From PMG-095 sp049324695 (lineage in GTDB: Bacteria > Myxococcota_A > Polyangia > Polyangiales > Polyangiaceae): a stretch of 64,000 nucleotides of DNA. Below, in pieces: positions 17,397 through 26,277 of this stretch. The stretch covers positions 248,001-312,000 of the forward strand of contig JBMOMJ010000016.1 in assembly GCA_049324695.1 (NCBI GenBank), read 5' to 3'. The notes below the pieces were generated by a model that was given only the letters and a program-made list of their open reading frames with translations, did no database searches and had not been told where the DNA came from. The first letter of the stretch is position 1; every line of letters starts with the position of its first letter. Position numbers and translations under genes: made by a program.

Positions 17397-18117
17397 CGAT
17401 GTCGTCGACGGAGATGTCGTAGTCGGCGCCCTTTTGGTTGACTTGGAATTGGACGCCGTAGATTTGGGAGGGGTCGATGTGTGAGGGGCGTGGCGCACCC
17501 CAACCTTCCATTTGTCGCATTTTGGAGAAGGGGAGGACGTAGCGAGTCCAGTCAGGGCTGAGATCGAGGTCGAAGCCGAAGTCGTTGAAGCATTCGCTGC
17601 AACGTTTGCCCGCGGGATCGGTTTGGACGTCGGGGACTTTGACGCGGAGTTTGGCGGTGGAGCCTTGCGCGTGTTTGGCGAAGAAGGTGATGCCGGCGTA
17701 GCGCGAGGCGTCGTACTCGCCTTTGGGATCGACGAAGTTGAAGGCCATGGCCGCGTATACGGTTTCGCCGGTGCCGATTTTGCCTTTCACGTTGGCGGCG
17801 TAGCGGGAGCCGTTGGCGCCGCCTTCCTGCATGGTGAAGGTGCCGCCCTGATCTCCGGCAGTGGGGGTGACGGTCGAGCCGGCTTTGTCGACGAAGGTGT
17901 ACCAGTAGCCGCCACGCTCGCCGACGGTTGCGAGTTGGTTGTTGTTGTCCTCGGCGTCGTCGATGAGGCCGTTCGCGTCGCAGGTTTTCAAGCTGTCTTC
18001 GGTTGCTTGTGGGTTGGCTTCACCCGGTTTGCCCTGTGGCGGCGGCGCGATGCAGGCGTTGGCTGTGAATGCGAGCGCGATGGACGCAATGGTGGCGAAC
18101 GAATGCGTGGATGACAT
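17380..18117 (-). CDS. lipoprotein with CBM11-like/galactose-binding-like domain
   Basis: A 245-residue lipoprotein: signal peptide ending AFTANAC with Cys22 as the lipidation site, then a Pro/Gln linker. The rest fits a jelly-roll of the CBM11/CIA30 type: LIDDAEDNNNQ near the start, YAGITFFAKH in the middle, then DLDLSPDWTRYVLPFSKM and a final IYGVQFQVNQ...YDISVDDIAF. Such folds bind carbohydrates or act as assembly modules; no catalytic residues are seen. GAGG lies about 10 bases upstream of ATG 18117. It follows the porin-like gene after 20 bases on the same strand, so the two are very probably one operon and may work together at the outer membrane, for example in glycan capture and uptake (inference). 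Confidence 0.82.
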   Translation of the reverse strand: MSSTHSFATIASIALAFTANACIAPPPQGKPGEANPQATEDSLKTCDANGLIDDAEDNNNQLATVGERGGYWYTFVDKAGSTVTPTAGDQGGTFTMQEGGANGSRYAANVKGKIGTGETVYAAMAFNFVDPKGEYDASRYAGITFFAKHAQGSTAKLRVKVPDVQTDPAGKRCSECFNDFGFDLDLSPDWTRYVLPFSKMRQMEGWGAPRPSHIDPSQIYGVQFQVNQKGADYDISVDDIAFVCR

Positions 18118-18137
18118 GTTGCGGTTTCCTCGATGGC

Positions 18138-19814
18138 TCAGAACCAGATGATGCCGGCGATTTGAAATGCGTCCGCGTCCGCACCGAGGCGCGCGGCTCC
18201 GACTTGATTGTTGAAGGGGTATTGAGTGGTGCGCGCTTTGTCACCATAGGTGTAGTGCGAGTACTGCAGCAGCACCTGTTCGTGCGAAACGAAGTTGGAG
18301 CGCAATACGATGCGCGGTGAGATCACCGAGAAGGATTGTTCGGCGTCGTCTAGGTTGGGTTGCACGTTATCGTAACGAGCTCCGACGCCGAGCCACGAGA
18401 GCGGCACGTAGGTGAGATCGGCGCCGAATTTGAGGCGCGCGTGGTTTGCTTCGGGATTGGTAGCGCCGGAGACGTTGTTGTACATGCCGTAAATCGAGGC
18501 GACGAGATCTGGACCTTGTCCCCAGAATGGTTGCGGCGCGTACAGTGCTTGCGCGAAGCTGAATACGTATTGAAACAGCACGCTGTCGATGCTGCCGGTG
18601 GCGCGCTCGACGGTGCCAGGGTTGCCGAAGTAGTTGTCGTGGAGTTGCAGTCCGTTGAAGGAGTGCAGCACTTCCACCGCGTCACCGAGGTAGTCGGCGT
18701 TGCGCGCGTTCAAGCGCGAGTAGCCGATGTAGCCATCTCCGAGCGGGCCGCCCAACAGTTTGACGTCGCCGCCGAAGATTTTGATGTACGGGCTGGCTTC
18801 GCTCGAGGGGCGCCCGCCGAAAGCGCGCCCCAGAAACGCGCCGGCGCGTTCGTTGTCGTTGGCGAACACGTTGATGTAGTGCGCGCCGAGCAAGAGTTTG
18901 CCGCCGATTACGCCGCCCAAATGCGCGTGGTGAACGAAGGCGGCTTCTTGCGGAACTTCGCCGGGATACGGGTTCCAGCTGAGGTTGTCGCGTGGCCCCG
19001 TGGAGGCGCCGAAGAACGGAATTGGCTCGAGTTTTCCGCCGAAACCGTGCTCCAGCATCAAGGTGACGGAGGGCAGATCGTATTCGAAACGCAAGGTTTC
19101 ACCAACGACGTGCGTGCGCCCGAATAGGTAGGTTTCGTATTTGCCCGCGTCGTAGCGGCCTGCAGCGCCGTAGCGATTGGTGAAGCCGCCCGCAATCAGC
19201 GTGAGTCGGCTGCGCGAGTCGAAGAGCTCCGGAAAGTTGATGGTGACGAAGGCTTGGTTGATGCCAAGATTCGACTCGAGCTTGCGATAGCCGGAGTCGG
19301 TCAAGTTGTAGGAAGCGAGCTGGACGGTGCCTTTCACACGCGCGTTGCCGTAGTGAAAGTTGAGCTCTGTCCAGGGGCCGACTTGGCTATTCGTGTAGCG
19401 CCAGTCGACGTAGTTCGCGTCGGGCACGAGCGGCGGTGAACGCAGTTGCGTCGCAGTGCTGCCGTTTGGGTCGGGCGTGGTGGGTTTGCCCCAAGAGAAG
19501 CGCAACGGCGCGCGAAAGTAGCCGGTGGCGCTGAACTTCGGTTCGTCGCTCACGACGGGTTCGTTGGCTGATTTGGTAGGAGCCAACACCAAGCCGCCCA
19601 TTTGAGGCGCATCTGGCGCCAGCGAGAGGGATGGAGCAGCAGGCTTCGCTGGAGCGGCGTCGCTGGCTTTTTGCTTTTCGGCGTTTGCGTCGGCGCTGGC
19701 CGCGAGCGTGTCCGCCGCGCGCGCTGGCGCCACGAACGAGAGTTGCGCGAGCACGAGCGACGCGCAGAGGCACGGTTTGAACAAAGCCCTGCCGGGCTTG
19801 CCGGTGGACAGCAA
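18138..19814 (-). CDS. porin-like outer-membrane beta-barrel protein
   Basis: A 558-residue protein starting at TTG 19814, which is preceded by CGAGG six bases upstream, a good ribosome site for a rare start. A signal peptide ends APARAAD; an Ala/Lys/Pro-rich linker follows to about residue 95, then a long run of amphipathic strands (FSATGYFRAPLRFSWG, VTINFPELFDSRSRLTLIAG) and a C-terminal phenylalanine (IAGIIWF), as expected for a barrel folded by BamA. Length and layout resemble large porins. No substrate can be named. It shares an operon with the carbohydrate-binding-like lipoprotein immediately downstream. Confidence 0.8.
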   Translation of the reverse strand: MLSTGKPGRALFKPCLCASLVLAQLSFVAPARAADTLAASADANAEKQKASDAAPAKPAAPSLSLAPDAPQMGGLVLAPTKSANEPVVSDEPKFSATGYFRAPLRFSWGKPTTPDPNGSTATQLRSPPLVPDANYVDWRYTNSQVGPWTELNFHYGNARVKGTVQLASYNLTDSGYRKLESNLGINQAFVTINFPELFDSRSRLTLIAGGFTNRYGAAGRYDAGKYETYLFGRTHVVGETLRFEYDLPSVTLMLEHGFGGKLEPIPFFGASTGPRDNLSWNPYPGEVPQEAAFVHHAHLGGVIGGKLLLGAHYINVFANDNERAGAFLGRAFGGRPSSEASPYIKIFGGDVKLLGGPLGDGYIGYSRLNARNADYLGDAVEVLHSFNGLQLHDNYFGNPGTVERATGSIDSVLFQYVFSFAQALYAPQPFWGQGPDLVASIYGMYNNVSGATNPEANHARLKFGADLTYVPLSWLGVGARYDNVQPNLDDAEQSFSVISPRIVLRSNFVSHEQVLLQYSHYTYGDKARTTQYPFNNQVGAARLGADADAFQIAGIIWF

Positions 19815-20012
19815 GTTACACCTCGAGCGAGATTGGAGAGGCCTGCGCGGCGCGCCGAGACGCGTGCGCTAGGCAGACGGATCGTTACGCAGCGCTCGGA
19901 TCGACGGAATTGCCCGCAGCTCTCGGCGTTGCTCGCTCGTAGTTATGTGGCACCCCTGCGCCGCCGATCGGAAATTCGTCGGCCTCGTATGCGGCGCTTT
20001 GCTAGCAGGCGC

Positions 20013-20324
20013 TCAGCGGGCGTTCGCAAGCTCGCTTTGAAGCTCGCCCAGCGTCTTCCCGTCGCCGCGCTGCTCCGCGAGCGTGATGCCGGCCTCGAGC
20101 CAGCCGCGAGCTTCGCTTTGGCGACCCGCTTCGACCAACATTTGGCCAGCCATCAAGTACATGGGCAGGTAGCTGGCGTCCTTCGTTCGCAGGCGCTCGA
20201 AAGTTCTGAGCGCGTCGTCGATGCGACCTTCCTTCCGGTACTCCATGGCGAGCCCGTAAAACGCGAAGGCATCGGCGGAATCAGCGCTGGTCAGCTTTTC
20301 GAGCATCAAGAGGCGCTTGTTCAT
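20013..20324 (-). CDS. small TPR protein
   Basis: A 103-residue protein from ATG 20324 (MNKRLLMLEKLTSADSADAF). Two or three TPR-like helix pairs are seen (AFYGLAMEYRKEGRIDDALR, LPMYLMAGQMLVEAGRQSEA). A longer frame reaches 20525, but its extra 67 residues are unlike a TPR and overlap the divergent lipoprotein gene, so I reject that start. Proteins of this size and sequence type are common cytoplasmic TPR adaptors in myxobacteria; the partner is unknown. Confidence 0.75.
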   Translation of the reverse strand: MNKRLLMLEKLTSADSADAFAFYGLAMEYRKEGRIDDALRTFERLRTKDASYLPMYLMAGQMLVEAGRQSEARGWLEAGITLAEQRGDGKTLGELQSELANAR

Positions 20325-20409
20325 GGGACGCGAGACTCGTATCACAACGAGGCACGCCATGCTCGCCGGCCGCCCAAAGGCTTGCGCGGCGGCGGTGTCC
20401 ATCAAAGCG

Positions 20410-20757
20410 ATGCCAGCTTTCGCTAGCGCCCTGGTTCGAGCCGCCCTGCTTTGCGTCAGTTTGGCGTCGGGCTGCGCCAGCGCTGAAGGGCCGGTCAATC
20501 GCGCTGAAGGGCCGCGCCGACCCATCTACAAACCTGGACAGAGTTTGGATGCGCGCCTGTGCGCCTGCCGCGAGTGCTTCGACCGGGCGTGTTGCGACGG
20601 CGAGCCGAGCTCCAGCGAAAGCGCCAGTGAGACCGAGCTAGGCATTGCGGTGAGTGCGTGCGGCCGCTGTGTGCGACGCACTTGGACGGTTCGCGGTGCT
20701 ACCAGTTGCGCAACGCACGCGCCGGATACCTGTTGCCCTGACTCGTTGAGCGAGTGA
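20410..20757 (+). CDS. small Cys-rich lipoprotein
   Basis: A 115-residue protein from ATG 20410. The signal peptide ends SLASGC, a good lipobox, with Cys22 as the lipidated residue. The mature part has ten cysteines, including CACREC, CC and CGRC, and an acidic Ser/Glu stretch between them, so it is probably disulfide-bonded or metal-binding in the periplasm. An upstream in-frame ATG at 20317 would spoil the signal peptide. It is divergent from the small TPR gene, with 85 bases between the starts. Function unknown. Confidence 0.62.
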   Translation: MPAFASALVRAALLCVSLASGCASAEGPVNRAEGPRRPIYKPGQSLDARLCACRECFDRACCDGEPSSSESASETELGIAVSACGRCVRRTWTVRGATSCATHAPDTCCPDSLSE

Positions 20758-20804
20758 GTGCGCGCCGGCGCGAGCGGCGTTTTGAAATCCCCCCTCTAGT
20801 TGTT

Positions 20805-21098
20805 TTACAGTGCCTCGACGCTCACCAGCATTTCATTGACGAACGATGTGCGCGGACGCGCGAGCAGGACTCGTACGCGGCCAGTCGCCACGCGGATGCG
20901 CGCGATGTAAGAGCTCGCGGGCAGCGCATCCAACGGATCGTCGATGAACCTCACTTCGTAGGTCGAACTCGTTGCCGATTCGGAGCGCGTTTCGTAACCG
21001 CTCTCTTTGGAATTCGATGTTTGGGCTTGGGCGGGCTGCGAAAAGCCCAGCATGGCCGCAGACAAAATGAGGGAAGACGCGAAGATTTCGAGTTTCAT
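20805..21098 (-). CDS. small secreted protein
   Basis: A 97-residue protein with a clear signal peptide (MKLEIFASSLILSAAMLGFS...AQA) and GGAGG nine bases before ATG 21098. The mature part is about 70 residues (STYEVRFIDDPLDAL, IARIRVATGRVRVLLARPRT) and looks like a small periplasmic beta protein. No family is recognised. It lies 64 bases downstream of the CBM3-like lipoprotein gene on the same strand, so the two may be co-transcribed. Confidence 0.78.
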   Translation of the reverse strand: MKLEIFASSLILSAAMLGFSQPAQAQTSNSKESGYETRSESATSSTYEVRFIDDPLDALPASSYIARIRVATGRVRVLLARPRTSFVNEMLVSVEAL

Positions 21099-21162
21099 GC
21101 GAGGTGCCTCCCCGCATTCGACTCGACACTGCGCTCGAGCTTGGGACGCGCGCAGCTCTTAC

Positions 21163-22074
21163 TCAAAACAGCGTTCCGCCGCTGCCGCCGGCTTCAGAGC
21201 CTGCCGCGCCGCCGTCCGAGCCGCCGCTGCCAGCCGCTGCGTCGCTGCCGCCAGCGCCCCCGCTCGTGCCCGGCGCTCCCGCCGCGCCGCCCGCGCCGCC
21301 TGCTCCACCGAGCCCGCTATCGCCCACGCAGTTGCCGCTCGGTTCGCAGCCCCAGATCAGGCGCCCCGAGAGGTACAGCGTGATCTTTTCGTTGGGGCGC
21401 CGCTGTGTGTTGGCGGGGTTGAACGAAAAGTCGTTGTTTTGGTTGAAGGTGCCGCCATCAATCTGCAGCTGAAACTCACTCAGGTTCAGATCGGAGCCTT
21501 GCGCGATGCTGTTGCCGGCAAAGCTGATCTCGACGTGGCTGTCCGCGCCGGCCTCGACGTAGGCAAACGACTCGCCGCTGATGTTGGCGCCCATGTAGTA
21601 GCTGTGCAGGCCGGGCATGGCGACTTCGCTCGTCATCCAGTAGCGCAGCTTGACTGCTGCCATCGGCAGCGGATCTGGCGCGCGGTTCTCGATGAAGAGG
21701 CGCATGAAGATGCGATTGGTGGTGCCGTCGGTGACATCGCTCTGGTGGTAAACGATGACGTTCGCGCGCTCCAACACGTCGTCGTTCACGCCGCCCGCGC
21801 CGATCGATGCGCCTCCACTGCCAAAGCTGGCTCCGCCGCTCTGCGCTCCGCCGGAGCCGAATACCGGTGAACCCCCGCTAGGCGCGCTGCTGGTGCCGCC
21901 GGCCGTGCTCGACAAGGTTCCGCCCGAAGCGGTTGCGCCACCTTTGCTCGCGCTAGCTCCGCCGCGGCCGCCGCCGCCCGCACTCGAGTTGCGCGGCAAC
22001 TCTTCGCTATTCGCGCAGGCGAGCGCAGCGTGCACCCCAATCACCAAACCAAAAAAGCCGTAAGTAAGTTTCAT
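21163..22074 (-). CDS. CBM3-like lipoprotein with Gly/Ser-rich flanks
   Basis: A 303-residue lipoprotein (signal peptide ending ALAC, Cys20). Residues ~30-95 are Gly/Ser/Ala low complexity. Residues ~100-250 match the cellulose-binding family 3 (CBM3) pattern: VIVYHQSDVTDGTTNRIFMR, then FIENRAPDPLPMAAVKLRYW for the beta-sandwich strands and HVEISFAGNSIAQGSDLNLS for the later strands. A second Gly/Ala/Ser-rich stretch ends the protein. There is no catalytic domain. The flexible arms on both sides suggest a surface-displayed glycan-binding module. A secreted small protein lies directly downstream. Confidence 0.82.
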   Translation of the reverse strand: MKLTYGFFGLVIGVHAALACANSEELPRNSSAGGGGRGGASASKGGATASGGTLSSTAGGTSSAPSGGSPVFGSGGAQSGGASFGSGGASIGAGGVNDDVLERANVIVYHQSDVTDGTTNRIFMRLFIENRAPDPLPMAAVKLRYWMTSEVAMPGLHSYYMGANISGESFAYVEAGADSHVEISFAGNSIAQGSDLNLSEFQLQIDGGTFNQNNDFSFNPANTQRRPNEKITLYLSGRLIWGCEPSGNCVGDSGLGGAGGAGGAAGAPGTSGGAGGSDAAAGSGGSDGGAAGSEAGGSGGTLF

Positions 22075-22088
22075 TCCGAAAACGTTGC

Positions 22089-24413
22089 TCAGTCGAACTC
22101 GAGATACTCAGACTTAATACGTTTTTTGCCAATGCGCTCGAAGCGAGCCACCACAATGGGTGATTCGCCGGGCTCAATCGACTCGACGATGCCGCGTCCG
22201 AAAGTCTTGTGTCGCACACGCGCTCCCGGGCGCACCACGATTTCGACACCATCGTGCGTGAAGCTCGCCGGTTCGTCACGCTCCACGACGCGCGTGCCGG
22301 GCGCAAGCGACGGGCGTTCACTGTTGCGCTCGCGGCTTCGCGTGTATTCGGAGTAACCACGGTAGGAGGATGAGCCGCCGCGATAACCGCTGTTGCCACC
22401 GTAATTGTTGTACCCGCCGCCGTAGTTACCGTAACTACCGCCGTAGCTCCCCTGCCCGAAACGCGAGACCGGGCTCGTGACGATGCCCTCGCGTGACACC
22501 ACGCCGTCCGGCAAGTCGTCGAGGAAGCGCGACACGGTGAGGTAATGTGTGCGCCCGAACAGCTGTCGCGTGCTCACGTGCGTAATTACCAAGCGCTTGC
22601 GCGCGCGCGTGATCGCGACGTAAGCCAAACGCCGCTCTTCGTCGAGCTCCTCTTCCGACTCGCCGTGCGTTTGGTCCACGCCCTTGTACGGGAAAATCGA
22701 CTCCTCCATACCCGTCAGGAACACGCTGTCGAACTCGAGGCCCTTCGCGCCGTGCACGGTCATCAAGCTCACCAACTTGGTGTCTTGCATGGTGTCCACG
22801 CTGGCGATCAAAGAGACACGCTCGAGGTAGCTCTGGATGCTGACTTCCTCGCCGCGCGCTTCGGCCTCTTCCTCGTAGTCTTGAATCGCGCCGACGAGCT
22901 CTTCCAAGTTACCGAGCCGCGCGTCGGCCTCGGCGGTGTCCTCTGCGCGCAGCACCTTCTCGTAGCCACTCTGCTCCAGTGTTGAGCGCGCGAGGTCCGA
23001 AGGCGATACATTGGCGGCGTCGCGCATCAAGCCGGTGACCAGCTCGTTGAACGCCGTGAGCTTCTTCTTTGCGGCTTGCCCGAGCTCTTCACCCTTCAAG
23101 AGCTGCAACAGCGCATCGTACGCGCTGCTCGTGTTTTCGGCTGCGACAGCCATGATCTTGTCGACGGTTTTGTCGCCGATGCCGCGCGCGGGAACGTTGA
23201 TGATGCGCAACAGATCGGTGTCGCTGCGCGGGTTCGAGATGAAGCGCAGATACGCGAGCAGGTCCTTCACCTCGGCGCGATCGAAGAACTTCATTCCGCC
23301 GATGATCTGGTACGGAATGTTCAGACCGCGTAGCGCCTCTTCCAGCGCACGCGACTGCGCGTGCACGCGGTAGAACACGGCGACTTGCTCTGCCGACGTG
23401 CCACGCGAGAGCTCAGCGCGAATCGAGCCTGCGACGAAGCTCGCCTCTTCGCGCTCGTCGCTCAAAGCGCGCACGCGCACGGGGTCGCCCGCGTTGGCGT
23501 CCGTCCACAACACCTTGGGGACGCGATCACGCGCCGGCGAGATCACGCCCAGCGCGGCTTCTACGATATTCTTGCTGGAGCGGTAGTTCTGCTCGAGCTT
23601 GACCACGCGCGCGTCGGGAAAGTCGCGCCGAAAGTTCCTGATCAGCCGCACGTCGGCGCCGCGCCAACGATAAATCGACTGATCGTCGTCGCCCACCACA
23701 CACAGGTTGTTGGTGCGCCGGCTGAGGGCGTGCACCAAGCGGTACTGGATCAAATTCGTGTCCTGAAACTCATCCACCAGCACGTAGTTGAAGCGACCGC
23801 GCAGCTCTTCGCCGTCCACGCTGTCGCTCTCGGCGATGCGCGTGACGTGGGAGAGCAGGTCGTCGAAGTCGACGGCGTCGCAGCGCAACAAAGCGGCCTG
23901 GTACGCCTTGTAGATGCCAGCCACCGTGCTGTCGAGGCGCGTGCCGCGCGCGGCGGCTTCGGGATCATTGCCCTCACGCTTTTCGCGGCTGACGAGCGAC
24001 AGCATCTGCTTCGGCGGGTACGCCTGATCGCTCAGGCTCATGTCCTTGAGCACGCGCGCCATCAACGCCTTCTGGTCGGCGTCGTCGTAAATGACGTAAT
24101 TTTTGCTGAGCCCGACCGCAGCGTGGTGCCGGCGCAGCAGGCGCGCGCACACCGAATGGAAGGTGCCGACCCACAAATCTCGCGTAATTTCAGGACCAGC
24201 GAGGCGCTCGATGCGCTCTCGCATCTCGCCGGCCGCCTTGTTCGTGAACGTCACCGCCAGAATTCGGTACGGCGGCACGCCCTCGCTAGCGAGCAGGTTC
24301 GCAATGCGATAGGTGATGGTGCGCGTCTTACCGCTACCGGCGCCCGCAAACACGATCATCGGGCCCGTCACGTGGGAGACGGCTTCGCGTTGCGGCTCGT
24401 TGAGCTCGGACAT
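22089..24413 (-). CDS. UvrD/PcrA-family DNA helicase
   Basis: A 774-residue superfamily 1A helicase (3'-5'), acting in nucleotide-excision and mismatch repair and in removing stalled complexes. All motifs are present: Q-motif region LNEPQREAV, Walker A GAGSGKT, VDEFQDTN (II), GDDDQSIYRWRGAD (III), QNYRSSKNI (IV), TVHGAKGLEFDSVF (V) and YVAITRARKRL (VI). A Gly/Tyr/Ser-rich insert (about residues 655-705, GGSYGNYGGGYNNYGG core) precedes the C-terminal Tudor-like segment (VRHKTFGRGIVESIEPGE) that contacts RNA polymerase in PcrA/UvrD. ATG 24413 gives the canonical N-terminus; GAGGAGG abuts it. pcrA versus uvrD cannot be settled by eye. Confidence 0.95.
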   Translation of the reverse strand: MSELNEPQREAVSHVTGPMIVFAGAGSGKTRTITYRIANLLASEGVPPYRILAVTFTNKAAGEMRERIERLAGPEITRDLWVGTFHSVCARLLRRHHAAVGLSKNYVIYDDADQKALMARVLKDMSLSDQAYPPKQMLSLVSREKREGNDPEAAARGTRLDSTVAGIYKAYQAALLRCDAVDFDDLLSHVTRIAESDSVDGEELRGRFNYVLVDEFQDTNLIQYRLVHALSRRTNNLCVVGDDDQSIYRWRGADVRLIRNFRRDFPDARVVKLEQNYRSSKNIVEAALGVISPARDRVPKVLWTDANAGDPVRVRALSDEREEASFVAGSIRAELSRGTSAEQVAVFYRVHAQSRALEEALRGLNIPYQIIGGMKFFDRAEVKDLLAYLRFISNPRSDTDLLRIINVPARGIGDKTVDKIMAVAAENTSSAYDALLQLLKGEELGQAAKKKLTAFNELVTGLMRDAANVSPSDLARSTLEQSGYEKVLRAEDTAEADARLGNLEELVGAIQDYEEEAEARGEEVSIQSYLERVSLIASVDTMQDTKLVSLMTVHGAKGLEFDSVFLTGMEESIFPYKGVDQTHGESEEELDEERRLAYVAITRARKRLVITHVSTRQLFGRTHYLTVSRFLDDLPDGVVSREGIVTSPVSRFGQGSYGGSYGNYGGGYNNYGGNSGYRGGSSSYRGYSEYTRSRERNSERPSLAPGTRVVERDEPASFTHDGVEIVVRPGARVRHKTFGRGIVESIEPGESPIVVARFERIGKKRIKSEYLEFD

Positions 24414-24425
24414 CCTCCTCGGCGT

Positions 24426-25526
24426 ATGACATCGGACGACTCTCGGCAACGTGCGGCTCGCGTGAGCAGCGAGCTTTTCGAGCAGTCGGCCGGAACTCCA
24501 GCGTTTGCGGACCCTGCACCGACGCGAGTGAGCTCGGTTTCGTGGGTCGTCACGCTGCCCGCCGCGCCGAGCGCGCTGCCACCCAGCTGCGCGTGCTGCG
24601 GCGCGCCGTCACTGCGCCAGCTCGCGCTTGGTCGCGCGTCGCGTCGCTGGCTCGTCTCGTATTGTGAAGCCTGCGCGTCGCACGTATCGCGCGAAGCTAC
24701 CCGAGCGCTAGCGATGCGGCTTGCATCGGCCATCGTTGGGCTTGCCATCTGCTTCGCACTGCCAGTGTTTCTGCCCTGGTGGTCGAAGCCGATGTGCAGC
24801 GCGATGACGCTCTTCGCGTCCGCGTTACCTTTCGTGCGCGCGCTGTTTCCGGCGCGCACCTCCGCTCCGCACACCGCGTCCGGGCGCGCTGTCGAGCTCT
24901 TGCCATCGGGAGCACTCGCGTGCACGCGTGAAGTGTACGCTCGTGAGATCGCCGCGCGCGCTGGCGTTGGCTGCCAAGAGCGTCCGCGGTCGCGCGCAGC
25001 CTCGCCATTCGACCTCGCACTCCTGCTCTTGCCGGCGCTGGTGCTGAGTCCGCTTTCGCATTCCTACCAACATCCCGGTGTGCGCGTCTTGAACCTGGCG
25101 GATCTCCCCGGCGACTTCTTCGTCGATGGCAAGCGCCTGGCGCGTGTGGAGCCCTCGAGTGGAGAAAGCCCCTTTGCGGGCGTCGAGCTCAACGTGCCTT
25201 CTGGCACACGCACGTTCCTGCTGCGAGATCTGGAGGGGAAAGTGATCGACAGTACGGTCGTCGACGTTCGCGCTGGCGCACACCATCTGTACGCGCCTGC
25301 CTCGGACGAGACCTGCTTTTGGTTGGAGACGCGCGGCTATGGACGTGCTGCCACTAAGACCAGCTATGAACCCTTGTTCGGCCAAGATCGTTTCTGGGTA
25401 ATTCCAGAAGACGTGCGCGGTTGGTTTTTGCCTGGCTCCGAAGCGACGCCGAGCACGCGCGCCACGGGAGGCAGCGCCCGGGTCTTGCGACAGGCTGCCT
25501 GCGTGGACGCTCCTTTCGCGCACTGA
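24426..25526 (+). CDS. zinc-ribbon membrane protein of unknown function
   Basis: Up to 366 residues from ATG 24426. Two Cys pairs, C55-x2-C58 and C80-x2-C83, form a likely zinc ribbon on the cytoplasmic side. Hydrophobic segments follow at about 99-118 (SAIVGLAICFALPVFLPWW), 122-142 and near 198-215 (FDLALLLLPALVLSPL), and then a soluble C-terminal domain (FVDGKRLARVEP, VPSGTRTFLLRDLEGKVI) whose beta pattern recalls PEGA-like domains. The first ATG is only 12 bases from the divergent helicase start, so the real start may be a GTG further in (24462 or 24528). It ends 41 bases before grpE on the same strand. Function unknown. Confidence 0.75.
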   Translation: MTSDDSRQRAARVSSELFEQSAGTPAFADPAPTRVSSVSWVVTLPAAPSALPPSCACCGAPSLRQLALGRASRRWLVSYCEACASHVSREATRALAMRLASAIVGLAICFALPVFLPWWSKPMCSAMTLFASALPFVRALFPARTSAPHTASGRAVELLPSGALACTREVYAREIAARAGVGCQERPRSRAASPFDLALLLLPALVLSPLSHSYQHPGVRVLNLADLPGDFFVDGKRLARVEPSSGESPFAGVELNVPSGTRTFLLRDLEGKVIDSTVVDVRAGAHHLYAPASDETCFWLETRGYGRAATKTSYEPLFGQDRFWVIPEDVRGWFLPGSEATPSTRATGGSARVLRQAACVDAPFAH

Positions 25527-25532
25527 GCCCGG

Positions 25533-25560
25533 TTGGCAAGGCGCAACGAGTGGTTATACT
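25533..25560 (+). promoter_or_regulatory. sigma-70-type promoter for grpE
   Basis: TTGGCA (25533-25538, five of six to the -35 consensus), a 16-base spacer, then TATACT (25555-25560, five of six to the -10 consensus). Transcription would start near 25567, at or just before the GTG start of grpE at 25568. Confidence 0.65.
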
Positions 25561-25567
25561 GGCGCGC

Positions 25568-26122
25568 GTGTCGGACGAAACCGTAGCCAGCGATCCCAAG
25601 GACCCCACGACAGACGGCTCTGAAGCCGCCGCCACGGACGAAGCTCCCGCGGCAGCGCCCGTCGATCCGCTCGAGGAGGCGCGCGCGGAAGCGGTGCGCC
25701 TGCGCGACCAGCTGCTGCGTACGGCTGCTGATTTCGACAACTACAAAAAGCGCGCGCGCCGCGAAACGCAGGAAGCCGAACGCCGCGTGCGTGAAGACTT
25801 CTTGCGCGATTTGCTGCCGGTTTTCGACAACCTCGAGCGGGCTGCGCAGCACGCCGGCACTGCGACGGATGTGAAATCTTTGGCTGACGGCATCGGCATG
25901 GTGATGCGGATGTTCATCGACACGCTCGGCAAGCTCGGCGTGGAGCGCGTCAACGCGGTTGGCCAAGCCTTCGATCCCGCTTTGCACGAAGCCGTGCAGC
26001 AGATGGAGACCACCGAGCATCCGCCCGGCGCCGTCGCTGCCGAAGTTCAGGCCGGCTATCGCATGGGCGACAGGCTCGTGCGCCCCGCGATGGTGGTCGT
26101 TGCAAAACCGCCTCCGTCGTGA
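25568..26122 (+). CDS. grpE: nucleotide exchange factor GrpE
   Basis: GrpE releases ADP from DnaK and so resets the Hsp70 cycle; it acts as a cytoplasmic dimer. The 184-residue product has an acidic disordered start (SDETVASDPKDPTTDG), a long helix (ARAEAVRLRDQLLRTAADFD), the conserved FDNYKKRARRE, then DLLPVFDNLERA and the C-terminal beta-wing with FDPALHEAVQQ and GYRMGDRLVRPAMVVVAK. GTG 25568 is the only start that fits this N-terminus; a strong promoter lies directly upstream, with little room for a leader or ribosome site. dnaK follows after 155 bases. Confidence 0.94.
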   Translation: MSDETVASDPKDPTTDGSEAAATDEAPAAAPVDPLEEARAEAVRLRDQLLRTAADFDNYKKRARRETQEAERRVREDFLRDLLPVFDNLERAAQHAGTATDVKSLADGIGMVMRMFIDTLGKLGVERVNAVGQAFDPALHEAVQQMETTEHPPGAVAAEVQAGYRMGDRLVRPAMVVVAKPPPS

Positions 26123-26277
26123 GCGCTGTGCGCGTTTCGACGCGGTGAGTGCATGGGCGTGAGTGGGTGACGCGCGTCTAGAACGTGCGAAAAGGTGCGT
26201 CGCCTCGGCCACCGGCCCAGCACGGGTTGGCAAATTCGCCCAGGTTTTAGGGCGCTCGAAGGAGTATCCTGCTCTCG

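Noticed and set aside
23361..24425. Long plus-strand extension upstream of the zinc-ribbon membrane protein
   Set aside because: Runs opposite the helicase gene; only the part from 24426 has a membrane-protein pattern.
26227..26250. dnaK promoter copying the grpE promoter
   Set aside because: A GGTTGGCAA recurs, but no acceptable -10 follows at the right distance.
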